A program made the position numbers and the translations under genes. Source: Venturia oleaginea (Eukaryota > Ascomycota > Dothideomycetes > Venturiales > Venturiaceae). Taken from it: DNA of 64,000 bases. Positions 22,558 to 34,870 of the stretch are shown piece after piece. The notes under the pieces were generated by a model, which had not been told where the DNA came from, ran no database searches, and worked only from the letters and a program-made list of their open reading frames with translations. The number at the start of each line of letters is the position of its first letter. The first letter of the stretch is position 1. The stretch covers positions 1,488,001-1,552,000 of the forward strand of contig JABMLP010000011.1 in the NCBI GenBank assembly GCA_013176395.1, read 5' to 3'.

Positions 22558-22679
22558 GCATTAGATACCTTTGAAAGTATCTACGGTGATGTTTTTCAAA
22601 ACGACGGACCGAGTCTACGTCCTCCTAGGCGTACAAAAAGCAGAACCGCCCCAACGGAAACGGGGGAGAACAAGGGTAA

Positions 22680-22960
22680 TGTCAAAGGATAGATCCTTTC
22701 TCAACTTATCCTGGATGGATTCTTAGCACTACCTGGTAGTTCTCACGTGCGCCTAGCAGGGATTATTCAGGGACCGTTTCACATGCGCTTCTACTCCTTT
22801 CTATTCTCTTCTCAGGACAGCATGTCCTTTTCCTACTTGGAAGATTATATATACAAGTTGTTCTTCCTGTACCTACACTTTCTTCTTTGTACTTAGATAC
22901 TTTGAAATACAAGCAGTCTTCTCTCACTTGCGAAACACCTTTGAGGGTTGAACTCTTACA
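22680..22960 (+). repeat. LTR family A, full-length copy
   Basis: 281 bp, TGTCAAAGG...CTCTTACA, with a TATATATA box near 22850. It is the same as 28003-28283 in reverse. The flanking 5-mers (GGTAA, CAACC) do not match, so it may be a recombined or truncated element. Confidence 0.85.
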
Positions 22961-23029
22961 CAACCTTTGGAAACTTCTGGAAGATTCCACAACCCGACCA
23001 CCACTGATGTTACGAAGCCCATTTGTCGA

Positions 23030-23178
23030 GATCACGTGTGGTTCATTTGCTTCATTCTTGGCGAGATGAGCAAAATGAACATATTGAAGAGCTAGGATTT
23101 CTTAGGAGATGGATCTCTATATATAGGGCGAGACTCTGCTCCCTCAGTGTCTCGTATCTTCACTCTCTCGTTACTTCC
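23030..23178 (+). repeat. Promoter-like dispersed repeat B
   Basis: Near-copy of 10412-10600. Both start GATCACGTGTGGTTCAT and contain CTATATATAGGGCGAGACTC and CAGTGTCTCGTATCTTCACT. In both places LTR family A lies within 300 bp, so it may belong to one element family. It overlaps the last codons of the MULE ORF. Confidence 0.65.
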
Positions 23179-26160
23179 CTCTTGCTAGCGACTGCGGTGG
23201 TGACTCAATTGGTAGCCGTTTGGTAGCAGAAGTCGATTTATCTGTCCTATAGGGAAGGAGTTGGCCAGGTCTATCACTCATCATATCGTTCAAAAGCTGT
23301 GGTTGAGCCGATTGTAGTGGTTTTTGAGTAGATTGGCTAGGGTAGCCCTCAGCCTCGGTGACAGCCTCGCCAGATGTCGGATTCGTTTCGAATACAGCGT
23401 TCAAGTGACTATGCAAGAAGCTATTACCCGATCCGGCGACCATTTGCTTAAGTTGGTCCCAAGAAGGAACAACCTCAGCCTCGTCTTCAGCCTGAACCTC
23501 CGCATTCTCCTCCGCATAGTCGCTATCTGCATCCAGGTCACTATCAAGCATAGCTAAGTAGATTTCTGCTTCCTCTGCAACCTCATCATCATTACAAGGA
23601 TGAGATTGAGCATCCTTACAAGAAGTAAAGCGAGGCTGAACTTCAGCCTGAACCTCCGGTAGCTTCTCCGCAGGGTTAGGAGCAGATTTGGTAGCAGATT
23701 TGGTAGTAGGCTGAGGTTCAGCCTTGTCAGAATCGTCCAAATCGCTTGATGAGGAAGAATGATCATCCGATATCGAGATAGAACGGGTCTCTGCCGCCTT
23801 GGCATTCGATTTTGATGCATTTGAAGCCGATTTTGAGCGCTTTTTGGCAGTAATCTTGGCGGTAGGTCTCTCCGTGGAATGCCCTGAATCGTTAGAATCC
23901 TCGGTAATCGATTCCTCCTGATTCCTACCCCCTAGTGCAGTAGATTTGGGGGACTTGGCACGCCGTTCCTTCTTTTTAGCCAGAATCCTTCGTAGAGCAC
24001 GATCCTCGGAGTCGCTAAGGTTACTGAGGCCGCCATCTGGATCAAAATCGCCATTGCTAGAGTGGTTAGAATGCTCGGAATATGCATCTGATTCAACTAC
24101 ATCATCCTGAGTAGCTACAGCGCTGCTATATTGCGAGTTTTGGGTGAGTCGGGATTGCTTCCGGATCCGATTTCGAACTGTATTCGTCTTATAGCGAATC
24201 TGACGTGGTCTCCCGGATTTTTTGACTGGTCGAGAGGGTTTTGTAACTCCATCTGGAATAAGATCATCAAGAAGTGCAGCCCTGCAGGAACCAAAGTAAG
24301 TGAGATCAAACTTGTACGTATGATAGGTATGACCTCCCAGGTTAATCGGCCATTCGAGTAATCGTACAGACTTATTAAAGAACATTTGGGCACAGAAAGC
24401 GTGAGGGCAGGGTAATCGAAGATCCTGCCACTCGAGGCAAGTACAGTACCGAGTACGAAGATTGACAATCCAACCTCCGGCGGCAGTAGAGTTATGAATC
24501 CTGACTAGTGCAATACCTATAATTTATTAGAAATCTTATACGTGCAAGGATTGTTGACTTACTATCTCGCTGTGGAATACAAATCATCCTACGGCCTAAA
24601 GCACTGCGGTGCTCAGAATAGGCTTTACCGAAACGGGTCATCATTGCATCTGGCTGGGAAAAACAACGTCTTTTGTAGAAGGTAGACATCTGATAAGTCC
24701 ATAGATATTCCAGCAAAAATAGAGGAGTTAACGTCTGCCTTTGCTCACGAAATCGGCCGTTCATTGACTCGCCAATGTTGGAAGTTGTATGCCCATACCG
24801 AGGATATTTGAGCACTGGGGCATATGAAGAACAGTAGCTAAAGATAAGAATAAGTTCGCAATTCAACAGTGCCGGAGAGAGAGAGAGAGAGAGACTTACG
24901 GTGCTTTATCGCCAATATCCTCAATATACTGCCAGGCAGGTTCCGACAATGCCTTAATCTCGAGGATAATCTGAGCATGCTCAGATCTTTTGGTTACTTG
25001 TATAGCTTCTCGAAACTTCCGCTCAATTGGCTTACTATACAACTTGCCGACGTTCTCCGCAAGATGTTGTGTACACCAAAAGTGCCATGCATCTGGAAAA
25101 TGTTGTTGAATTGTAGGGCCGAGACCTTTCTGGCGGTCTGAAATAATTGCTAGACCTTCCTCAACTGCTGGGTCAAGAACCTTCTTAAGATCGTGTGCAA
25201 TAAGCTCAAAAAACCAGTTCCAGGTAGCCACAGATTCCACCCTCACGATAGCCCAAGCAATAACTATAGTAGACTCATCTGCATCAACGCCGGTAGCGAG
25301 TAATAGGACACCACCAAACTCTGTAGCGAGGTGAGCCCCATCTAACATTAGGAGTTTACGCATATGACACCACGCAATTGCGCTAGCAGTAGGGAAGATC
25401 GCTGCAGCTTCAAAAACACCCTTGGGGCTGCGCTTCATCTTGACCTTCGCGCCATCATGATCGTTTTCCCAGTCTCTGACGATGTCACCATCCACCGAGG
25501 TGGTCACAGTGACGGTCATTGGATTATTATCATCGAACTCACCTTGTATGAAGCGTAGAAACGGTCGAATGTACTGAAACTGCAGCGTGGCGTCACCCTC
25601 AATGAGCTGTTATACAGCCTTTTTGGACCGCCGAGCCTGCTGGTAGGAGATTTCATTGCCGCGTTCGAATTGCTCCGCATTTTTGAGTTGTTTGGGCTTG
25701 ATTGTGCGATCGAGGCTATTTTATCGTAGTGATGGCGCACTAGATAATTCGTAGAGTGAGGCTTCTTCCACCTGGCGTGGTCAGAAGGCTGGCAGCCCTG
25801 ATGAGGTTTAAATTTGCGCAGGTTACACACTGCGAACTTCCCTAAAACGCGCGGAAGCAATGGTTAGATGGATGAATAAATAAGGTAATGAATACCGGTC
25901 CACCCAATGCGTAGCCAGAAGTCGCATTTAGATTGCCTACACTCAGCAATCCAGAATCGCCTTTTTACGCTGCCCGAGTTTACTTTGAATGAATGGCCCA
26001 ATTGTGCGTGGAGGTCAGAGATCAAGTCAATACCCTCCTGAATATCGCGGAAGATTATGCCTTCGCGGAGTTGAGTCTCCATTCCAACGGTCCCTGGGGC
26101 CGGCAGCGGTAGTGGAAAGCTTGTAGGGGCACTGCCGCCAGGTACACGAGATAATGGCAT
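23171..26160 (-). pseudogene. MULE (Mutator-like) transposase gene with SWIM zinc finger, mutated
   Basis: Exons by frame: 26160-25896, 25841-24900, 24837-24563 and 24516-23171, with GT..AG introns (one at 24838-24899 carries a CT-repeat tract). The N-terminal part is FAR1-like (WIAECRQSKCDFWLRIGWTG). The MULE catalytic domain has LMLDGAHLATEFGG and IISDRQKGLG, then HFWCTQHLAENV and the E of NIGESMNG. The SWIM finger reads RYCTCLEWQDLRLPCPHAF. The last ~350 residues are acidic and Ser-rich. Exon 2 needs a one-base frameshift near 25715 (KIASI then DRTIKPKQLK) and crosses a TAA at about 25612 (SKKAV, stop, QLIEGDAT). The gene is therefore dead unless those are assembly errors. No terminal inverted repeats were found. 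Confidence 0.85.
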
Positions 26161-27442
26161 CGTGGAATCGTCTAAAACGCGTGTAATTATGGTGGTGGAG
26201 GTGATGTGTAGGTGGTAAAGATAGGAGACAGGATTTTAAAGTTGCAACGCGGCCGCAAGGCGGTGTAGAATCCATGGCCCTGATTAGCCAATCTAACTAT
26301 ACTGCCGGATGCCTTACTCTCAAAAACATACTACAACATGCTTTCGTACAATATAATTATCTACAGCATGCTTTCTCCACATGTCTGGCCTCTGATTGGC
26401 TAAGTAAAAGCATGCGTGCAGTACATGCTTCGAAAAGCATGTGTACAGTAAGTATGGGCTTGCGTGGAGACGATTTTGGCACGGCATGTTCGAGTGGAGA
26501 CTTTAGCCGGTTTTTCATCCTACGATTACATTTTAACCTCGATATCATCCCTAAACTGTAGCTGTTGGGGCGGTACCTAACCGCATACGACCCGTGCACG
26601 GCTTCTGTCCATTCAGATATGAAGGATGAAGCTGAAAATATTCCGATGGGCCAATTTCATCAAGTCGTTGCACCGCTAAGCATCGGATGTTTCGATGGTT
26701 GAAGGGCCTGCTTTTACCTCAGTGGGGGCGGCTCATACAAACCCCAACCTCATCAGTTTCCTCCGAGAACAGTTTCCAAGAACGGATATCGAGTTCTCGG
26801 ATAAGAATGGTATTCCTTGTGGCCGTCGGGACGTGATGAGCTTTTTATTCAAGGGGTTGGGATATATGATTGGTACGAGATTGATCGTATGGAATTGAGT
26901 GGTGAGCATCAAGGCTAAGATCATTAGTCATATTCAGCCTGGTGCTAGACTACAATGGCATGGGTTGATGAAGCGTTTGCAAGATTCTTGGATGGAGCAT
27001 TGATAATGTTAGAATAAAGACTTGGACAGAAAGTCAGATGAGAAATTTAATGTATGCTGGCCCGGGTTATTCTATATGGTGACAGAAAGATCAGGAAATG
27101 TATGCGCCCAAAGTGGCAACGTGCGATGACAGGCTGTTATAGGTGTAACTTTGAAGAAGAAATCGTAGGATACTGCGAAGCCAAGCACAATCGTCGTGCA
27201 CAATCTTCTTCTCCAGAGGCCAATCCCTTCTACCCAACCGAGGGACAGGGGGCTTTCTGCGAACATGTTAGCACTTGAGCTTATGGTTGAGAAAGGTGGA
27301 ACATACGCAGCAGACTTGATTCCCGATATCTTTGTTAAAGCAAAGTTTGTCGCAAATAGCCGTTATCCCCCTATCCGAGGGATAACCACAATAGGTTCTC
27401 TATAATGTCTCGTCAGCCTAGAAGTTTCTGTGATCAAGTAGT
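26161..27442. other. Gap downstream of MULE 5' end, no confident gene
   Basis: 26325-26460 has repeated AGCATGC/GCATGCTT words in both orientations. An ORF at 26695-26898 (67 codons, SFLREQFPRTDIEFSDKNGI) is unrecognised. Otherwise nothing. Confidence 0.45.
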
Positions 27443-27482
27443 ATAACTGCAGCGCTGGCGCTGGCGCTAGCGCTGCAGTTAT
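27443..27482. repeat. 40-bp near-perfect palindrome, GC-rich centre
   Basis: Arms ATAACTGCAGCGCT and AGCGCTGCAGTTAT are perfect inverted repeats around GGCGCTGGCGCT. It lies just downstream of the possible secreted protein gene on the minus strand. Confidence 0.92.
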
Positions 27483-27507
27483 TGATAAGTGGTAAAAGAG
27501 CCTGAAA

Positions 27508-27678
27508 TTAATTGGTACAACGTACGATTGTTTTGTAGCCGTCTATCTTACACTCACCGCAGGCGGTATATGGTATAGTGCCTGGAGCAAAGACAGTCTT
27601 AGATATCTCTGAGGCAGGAGATCCGGCAACCTGCTGTACGGCAGCAAGGAATGTTGAGAGGTGAAGTATCAAAAGCAT
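27508..27678 (-). CDS. Possible small secreted protein, 56 aa
   Basis: ATG 27678 sits in a good context (CCAAAATGC) and opens a 56-codon frame. The start MLLILHLSTFLAAVQQVAG looks like a signal peptide with cleavage after Ala-Gly. The mature part has three Cys in YTACGECKIDGYK and IVRC. A TATATAA box lies about 85 bp upstream on the same strand (27760-27766). A GTGAGTGTAAG donor inside ACGECK and a TTTCAG after the stop could form an intron, which would change the C-terminus to ACGSFTTYQ. No family is recognised. Effector-like secretion is an inference from the leader only. Confidence 0.4.
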   Translation of the reverse strand: MLLILHLSTFLAAVQQVAGSPASEISKTVFAPGTIPYTACGECKIDGYKTIVRCTN

Positions 27679-28002
27679 TTTGGGAGTTGAAGGTCTTCAG
27701 ATATTAAGTGAGTGAGATGTTATCTGTGATTTTGAATGATCCCACAGTATACATAGAAGTTATATACTAGAATCTGTGATAATTCTCGTGATACACCTCC
27801 GCCCGATTCATATAGTAATTGGATTGCAATAACCGGGATACCAGAGGCTTGATTCGTGGAGGCACTCCATGATATCGATCCTAATTTGTAGATAGTAACA
27901 TTGAGTCGGGCATAACTCGAATAGAGCAAAAGTTGATTCGCCAGCGATTTTGGCTGTACGATTGTGGAACTGAGTATCACAAATTACAGCCGAGGAACTT
28001 AG

Positions 28003-28283
28003 TGTAAGAGTTCAACCCTCAAAGGTGTTTCGCAAGTGAGAGAAGACTGCTTGTATTTCAAAGTATCTAAGTACAAAGAAGAAAGTGTAGGTACAGGAAG
28101 AACAACTTGTATATATAATCTTCCAAGTAGGAAAAGGACATGCTGTCCTGAGAAGAGAATAGAAAGGAGTAGAAGCGCATGTGAAACGGTCCCTGAATAA
28201 TCCCTGCTAGGCGCACGTGAGAACTACCAGGTAGTGCTAAGAATCCATCCAGGATAAGTTGAGAAAGGATCTATCCTTTGACA
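28003..28283 (-). mobile_element. Solo LTR of family A with target duplication
   Basis: 281 bp, TGTAAGAG...CCTTTGACA, flanked by CTTAG at 27998-28002 and 28284-28288. It is the reverse of the LTR at 22680-22960. Confidence 0.92.
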
Positions 28284-28288
28284 CTTAG

Positions 28289-29136
28289 TCAATGTAACAC
28301 CAAAATTTTCTTGGTTGACCTTCGGAACTGCAAGCATTAAATTCGTTCGGAGCAATCCCTTAGTCTTGTTGTAGTTACTTGAAAACCGAAATCGATCCCT
28401 GTCATGGGGTGTCAGTTTTTCCACTTCGAGCGGTCCGTACGGTAGCCCGGAGATCAACCAAATCGGGCTAATTTTGTCTTCGCAGCAGGCATTGGTAACG
28501 AGGTGCCATTGCTTGTCGGAAGCTGAGATCGCCTAGCACGACAATTACTAATTACAACACCGAGTGACTCCCGAAGCGCCTAATAGTAGTGTCCTATTTT
28601 TAAAAATGTGAATCCTGGGTAAAGAGCGGACCCTGTCAAGCGCTGTCTACTGAGTTGTTCAATATTGTAAGATGGAGCTTGTTACTATCAATTTCCCGCA
28701 TGAAATCTTGAAGTTAGAGTTCGTTTCCAGGTTTCGGGTGAATGCTGATGTGGGGTTACGAGTCGTCCTGCCAGCACGCATCAGTCTTGTTTCCACTTTT
28801 AGATTGGTGTTCATTAGTTTACAGACTTGGCAAACCATCCTTACTGCTACGGAGTACAGAGAAGAGACCTGTTTTCATTGGTTGTCGAAACGAGAGTGAC
28901 GCGCGCTTGTAGTGTTAACCGATTCCGTTCGTACTGGCATGAGCGCCAGAGTCTTCCCGCTGGTATTATCTCGTGATAAGTGGGTGTTCTTCGTCTCCTC
29001 GTACCCATCTTGTTTCGCGACCCTTGCAGGTGTATGCCAGTTCATTTCGATGAGTTTCATAACTTCGTTTTCAGATATGTTTCGCGACTTCGCTATACGC
29101 AAGTAATATCCGAGCGATCGCCCTGAGTTTGAGATA
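28289..29136. other. Gap, no gene recognised
   Basis: Short ORFs on both strands have no recognisable content. No RNA gene or clear repeat was seen. Confidence 0.5.
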
Positions 29137-29853
29137 ACGTATTCGATCACCCAACCCGTCAGATCACCCAACCGGTCAAAAAGGCTTGGCACAACCAAGA
29201 CTCTTCAATTTAATCGCTATTAACAATAGATTCTAAGTCCGTCGTGCTGCTATCTGATTCAGATGATATCTCGATATCTCTTTTACAAGTTCGCGCATTA
29301 TGCCCAGTTGCGCCGCAGTTCCCACAGCGCCGTTGAGTTGGTCGGGCTGTTTCTTGATCACCACTACCACGAGCCCTTCTTCGATCCCTGAGGCGCTACA
29401 GACGCCTCTGCAGCTACCTGCGCTGCTGCAGTCCCATACTCTATAGTACCACCTTGCTGGATCCACTTCCTTTTGCGCAATTTTCGCTTCGTCATTACTG
29501 CCAATTGCTCTTCAAGCTCGCGGTTGCGCGCAACAAGTAGAGCGTTTTGGTGCAGCATCAATTCAGCGCCCTTGGCAAACTGGGAAAAGCCCGCCTGGGC
29601 AGTAATTGGATAAATGGGACTCCTCTGACGCGATCGGAGAGAGTTTGTTGTTTAACGTTGAAGGCGCTCGCAGCAGCCCGTTGGCTTCGGAGTTGGCCGG
29701 TGTTCAAAGCTTGGATTGCAAGCTGAATTATCCCTTCGTGTTGGAGTAGTAACTCATTACATTGTTGAGACATAGTAGAATAAGAAGAGTAGTTGGGGTC
29801 TTGGCAAATTTGGACCCCTTGGGTGATCTGACGGGTTGGGTGATCGAATACGT
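29137..29853 (-). mobile_element. Internally deleted Fot1/pogo-type element (pogo-3) with both TIRs and TA duplication
   Basis: The ends ACGTATTCGATCACCC... and ...GGGTGATCGAATACGT are inverted repeats of about 35 bp flanked by TA (29135-29136 and 29854-29855). Inside, on the minus strand, an N-terminal transposase piece (MSQQCNELLLQHEGIIQLAI) is joined to a C-terminal piece (LMLHQNALLVARNRELEEQL), and the catalytic middle is gone. It can only move with help from a full copy. Confidence 0.85.
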
Positions 29854-29855
29854 TA

Positions 29856-30009
29856 TACCTAAAATTCATACATCGTAGTTGGACTTTAGCAGAGATTGAT
29901 CCGCAGACTCCGTTGAGGCATTCAGGCATGACTGTGGACCTTATTTCGCCTTCTAATAGGCCATCTACAGTCTACTCACAGCGGCTATTTCTTTTATCAG
30001 CTAGCTTAA
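29856..30009. other. Short unassigned stretch before gypsy B
   Basis: No feature recognised; the 5' LTR of gypsy B is not visible here. Confidence 0.4.
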
Positions 30010-30147
30010 TGACAAACCTAACTTGATATCTCACTGGAGTTCAAAGGGGAACGCGGCAAGCTCAAGACATTCCTTACACAATGCAATCTGTATATGTATT
30101 GGAACGCTTCCGAGTTTAGTACCCATGAAAAAAGAACCCAAGAAAGG

Positions 30148-30402
30148 TGTCACGGGGCGGGTTTGGGTACTAGGAGGAAGGAGCAGCAGCAGGAATAGGT
30201 ATTATTCAACAGGCTATATACAAACTGGCAGGCAAACCAACAGGCAGGTTTAACGACAGGACGTAGCTCAAAGAGCTACGAATTGGTTGAAGCCACGCAG
30301 GCTTTAAAACCTTTCCTCGGCAGAACTACGGTTCTGCCTTGATCACGTACCGTGGAGCCACCCCAACGGCGGGAAGGACTTGTCCGCGGTCGTACCGTGA
30401 CA
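30148..30402 (-). mobile_element. Solo LTR inserted antisense in gypsy B gag, AAAGG target duplication
   Basis: 255 bp, TGTCACGG...CCGTGACA, reverse of the copy at 9688-9943. AAAGG flanks it at 30143-30147 and 30403-30407. Removing it and one AAAGG restores the gag frame KKEPKKGTGQKGKCYNC. Confidence 0.9.
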
Positions 30403-31497
30403 AAAGGCACAGGTCAGAAAGGAAAGTGTTACAACTGTGGAAAGACAGGACATTATGCCAACAAATGTCGACAGCGCAAGAAAAACACAAGACGTTTCAT
30501 GAATCAGGGACAAAGATTCGGAAACCCGTCGATGGGCTCAGGACACCTCAACGCCTTACAATCAGATGCGTCAGTACCGCCAAACCACGACGTACTGAGC
30601 TGGACGGCTTGTTATGAGGACGACTGCAAGATACACCTATCCGAGAAGCAGGGCTCCGGATACTACCGTCGGGGTAGAGGAGGTTTCCAAGGCAACGGCA
30701 ATGTCAAAGGACATCTCGCTATGATGAGTTCGTCATCTAGCTCACCCGGTCTTTATTGCACTCAGTTGGGATTGCCAAAACCAGAGTATGGCCCAAACCA
30801 ATTCAGGGTTGGGAATATAATGGCTGCTGTCAAAATTATCAGCAGATACCCAAGCATGAGAAAGAATTCGGAACTCGATCTTCACTGAGTGATTCCATCG
30901 AACTGGTGCAAAGTCAAAGAATGCCCACTGTGGGAGCACAAGTCTGAGGAAGACCCAGGAGAACCAGATTGGGAATTCCACTGGGTTCACGAAAAGGAAG
31001 TCAACAATACGACCCTCAGGAAGATCATCAAAATCCCAAACATTCGTACAAATGTACAGCACGTCCACCACAGACACCTACCAATGAATTGGTGCGAGAA
31101 TGAGGAATGCGATTTACCTTAGCACCAGGAAATGGAAGATCTTGGAGAAATACTCCACGAGTTGCCAGCCATTTCCGGGAGTTGGTCTACACCAAATGAA
31201 AACGAATCTCTACAGACTATGTCGGGCGACGACAGTGAGTCTACGTTAGAAGACAACTCCGACGAAGAAGAATCGAAGGAAGATCTAGAGTTTATGACCT
31301 TCCGGCTCTCACGTTTCATACGAGACGTTGAAAGAGCGATTAACCAGGATGATTCATGCATTGACTTCACCTGCCCATACCATCCGAATGGGGCAAGGAA
31401 CCTTCGACACCTTGTCCGGCGATTGGACATCGCATTTAATACGAAGCAAGCACGCAAATGGCATGAGAATTCGGGAAACGAGGAGGATCAACAGTAG
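30403..31497 (+). pseudogene. gypsy B gag 3' part (nucleocapsid) and spacer
   Basis: CCHC zinc knuckle CYNCGKTGHYANKC followed by a basic run (RQRKKNTRRFMNQGQRF). Later frames (31132-31497) are acidic (DDSESTLEDNSDEEESKEDL) and lead to the protease. Stops at about 30886 and 31120 break the frame. Confidence 0.7.
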
Positions 31498-31508
31498 AGA
31501 GGCCTCTG

Positions 31509-32054
31509 TTGAGTCTTAATGAAGCGCCTCATTTTCTGAACAACCTTGGCACACACAGAATGCTGGTCGAAGCAAAGATCGACGACGTATCAGCATGGGC
31601 CTTCGTCGACACTGGTGCCGATAGGAACCTTCTAAGCGAGAAATTGGTCGACGAATGGAAACTATCCGTACGGTCGAAACGGCATCCATATCCACTAACT
31701 ATCGCTGATGGAAGACCTGTCAACTCCAATGGAGGCATGGTGATTTACGAAGCAGACGTAACCTTGTGGATACAAGGGAGGAAAGAACAGATCGCTCTAG
31801 ACGTCACGAATATTGGAGACTCGGATTTGATCCTTGGTCTGCCATGGCTTCGAACTCACAATCCGCATATCGACTGGGGAACGTTGACGCTCACGTTTCC
31901 AGACCAACGATATCCCGTGCAGGCTAGCATGCGCGCTAGAACACGGACAGCACAAAGACCTTTGCGGAAAAGGCCTATACTCGTTGAAGTGGCATACTGC
32001 TATCGTCTCCAGACAGAGGAGGATAGGTCAGTGTTCCAAATTCCCCATGAGTAA
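31509..32054 (+). pseudogene. gypsy B aspartic protease region
   Basis: The active-site motif AWAFVDTGADRNLLS and the later ILGLPWLRTHNPHIDW are typical of Ty3 proteases. The frame is open for 181 codons and then stops at TAA 32052-32054 before RT. Confidence 0.8.
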
Positions 32055-33460
32055 CAGGAATTTGCGGAACTTTTTAAAGAGGAATCGATTGAAGATTCTC
32101 TTCCACCACACCAACCATGGGATCATGAGATCAAGCTCAAGAATAATGAACAACCGAAGAAGTTCAAGATCTATCCATTGAGGGAAGATCAGCTTGAAAC
32201 TCTTCGTAAATATATCGACGATTTCACCAAAAAGGGGTTCATCCGGGAGTCGAAGTCACTCGCCGAATATCCAGTTTTCTACGTACCCAAGCCCGATGGT
32301 TCACAACGATTGTGTGTCGATTACCGACATCTGAATGAGATTTCGGAGAAGAATACGTACCCGCTGCCTTAAATCCAGGAGTTGAGGGACAGACTCCAAG
32401 GAGCCAGATGGTTCACGAAATTCGATATTCCTGCGGTTTTTCCTCGAATTAGGATTAAGGAAGGTGACGAGTGGAAGACAGCATTCCGCACTCGCCTTGG
32501 GCACTACGAATACCTTGTCATGCCCTTCGGTTTGACAAACGCCCCTGCGACGCTGCAAGCCTATATGAACAATGTGCTTCGCGAGCACTTAGACAAGTTC
32601 GTGTATGTTTATATGGATGATATTTTGGTTTACTCTCGAACGTTCGAAGAACACGTCAAACACGTTCGAACCGTCCTCCGCGCTCTACAGAAATTTAACT
32701 TACGGCTAAAACCTCGAAAAGCGAATTCCACAAGCAACGAATCAAGTTCGTTGGATGTTTTGTCTCTCAAGCTGGACTTGAGATTGACCCGGAAATTTAC
32801 CAGAAGGTCCGCGATTGGCTAGTACCCTCGAAAGTCAAAGGAGTACAATCATTTCACGCCTTCGCGAATTATTTTCGACAATTCATTGAAAGCTTTTCCG
32901 AAGTTGCAGAATCTCTTACAGATTAAACGAAGAAGGGAATTACCTTCGAATGGAATGAGAGTACTCAAAAGGTCTTTGATACACTCAAGACACGGTTAAC
33001 AACACCACCCATTCTGCAACTGTTTGACCCAGAAAAACCAGCCACTGTCGAGGCGGATGCATCCGATCGAGCCCTCGGAGCATGCCTCAGCCAACCCGAT
33101 TCAGATGGAAAGCTTAGATCAGTAGCTTACCACGCACGAAAATTCCTTAAAGCAGAAATCAACTACTCCACTTCGGACAAGGAACTCATGGCGATATTTA
33201 ATGTCTTCCAACCACTGGAAGCATTATCTTGAAGGAGCGAAACACAAGATTACCGTGTATTCTGACCACAAGAACTTACGGAATTTCACGACGACAAAGG
33301 AATTGAATCGACGGCAACTAAAATGATAAGAAGAACTGTCATCTTACAACCTCCATATCCTTTACAAGAAAGGAAAGGAAAACATTAACGCCGATGCATT
33401 AAGTCGACGAGAAGACTTCATGGCAGTAGAAAAAGAGAAAGTCGAACGCGCTTTGTTCTG
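32055..33460 (+). pseudogene. gypsy B reverse transcriptase and RNase H, mutated
   Basis: RT motifs: [40 protein letters not shown] and VYVYMDDILVYS. A TAA at 32370-32372 replaces the usual Gln after YPLP, as a CAA-to-TAA change would do. After KFNLRLKP the frame shifts. RNase H continues with VEADASDRALGACLSQ and [20 protein letters not shown]. Confidence 0.85.
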
Positions 33461-33479
33461 ACAGGAAGGTGATGCACTT

Positions 33480-34870
33480 GTGCACCAAGCCCTATCACTT
33501 CAGACAGGAAAGCCCTCTTATTGGCAAGAGGTCAGGAACGCGCAGCAAAAGGATCCAGATGTACAAGGCTACATTCAATCAGCAGATCAGAATACCCGTA
33601 TTGAAGACGGATTGTTCCTCTTCAATAACTTGGTATATCTTCCCACGAGCCTAGGAAACAGTACATCCTACATCAACACGAATCTCCACTCAATGGTCAT
33701 TGCCGACCAGAGATTGTCCTTTCACGACTTCAGAATACTTTCCACTTCCCGCACATGCGACAGGAAGTTTTCAAGGAAATAGGAAAGTGTGTTCTTTGCA
33801 AGAAAGCAAAGTACGAACGACACAAGCCCTACGGACTTCTCCGACCCAACAAGGCACCCGACGGTGCATGGAAGACCATATCGATGGAATTTTTTGGACC
33901 ATTGCCACCTTCTCCGAACTTGGATAGTGTTCAGTTTGAACATATCATGGTTGTGATAGATCGACTTACGAAATACGCGATCTTTATCCCACTACCGAAA
34001 GGCTACGACACGCAATACTTGGCAGGAGTATTTGTGCGAGGTGTCGTCAGCAAGCATGGCATTCCTGGTAGTATAATCTCAGATCGAGACAGCCTCTCTA
34101 CCTCTCATTTTTGGAAAGAGATCTGTCAGATAATTAAGATCAGAAGAAGCTTACCAACAGCTTACCACCCTCAAACGGATGGACAAACAGAAAGAATGAA
34201 TCAGACAATGGAACAGTACCTTCGCATCTACGTCGATGACGATCAAAGCAACTGGGTATCGCTTTTACCTTTTGCAGCATTCGCATATAATGCTACTGTT
34301 CAGGACACAATCAAGATGTCACCATTCTTTGCTAACTTTGGACGAGAACCTCAATTCGAGATTGAGCAAGGAAATCTCTTACCCACAGAAGCAACCGTTG
34401 TTGCCTCTGAGTTGTCACGGCTTCAGGAGTAATTGAAGCATGACATTACCTTCTTGAATATGCGCATGGCGATGCGTATGAATCAGAAGATAACAGTAGG
34501 ACCTGTTCTTAAGAAGGGGGATAAAGTTTACCTATGGCGACGCAGCATCAAGACTAAACGACCAAGCGAAAAACTTGACTTCCGGAAGCTCGGTGCTTTC
34601 GAAATCGACGAAGTCAAAAGTGCAGTCAATTACAAACTCAAGCTACCCAAGAGAATGAGAATACACCCGTTGTTCCATATCTCCTTGCTTGAACAAGCAC
34701 ACCCAGACGCCCCGCTTAACGAAAAAACATTACTCCAAGGCGATCGACTTGAGCCTGAGTATGAAGTCGAAACAGTTCTTGATCACGTTATTATACGACG
34801 TCAGCACAAGTACCTCATCAAGTGGAAAAACTATCTACATCGGAAAACACTTGGAAACCTATGTCACACT
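33480..34870 (+). pseudogene. gypsy B integrase and chromodomain, mutated
   Basis: The HHCC end (EIGKCVLCKKAKY) and core motifs ISMEFFGPLPP, IISDRDSLSTSHFWKEI and YHPQTDGQTERMNQTME are in one frame (33755-34432). A TAA at 34430-34432 is followed by the integrase tail (KKGDKVYLWRRSIKTKR) and a chromodomain (EYEVETVLDHVIIRR). The chromodomain is cut by a one-base loss near 34830 relative to the copy at 9024-9370. Confidence 0.85.
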
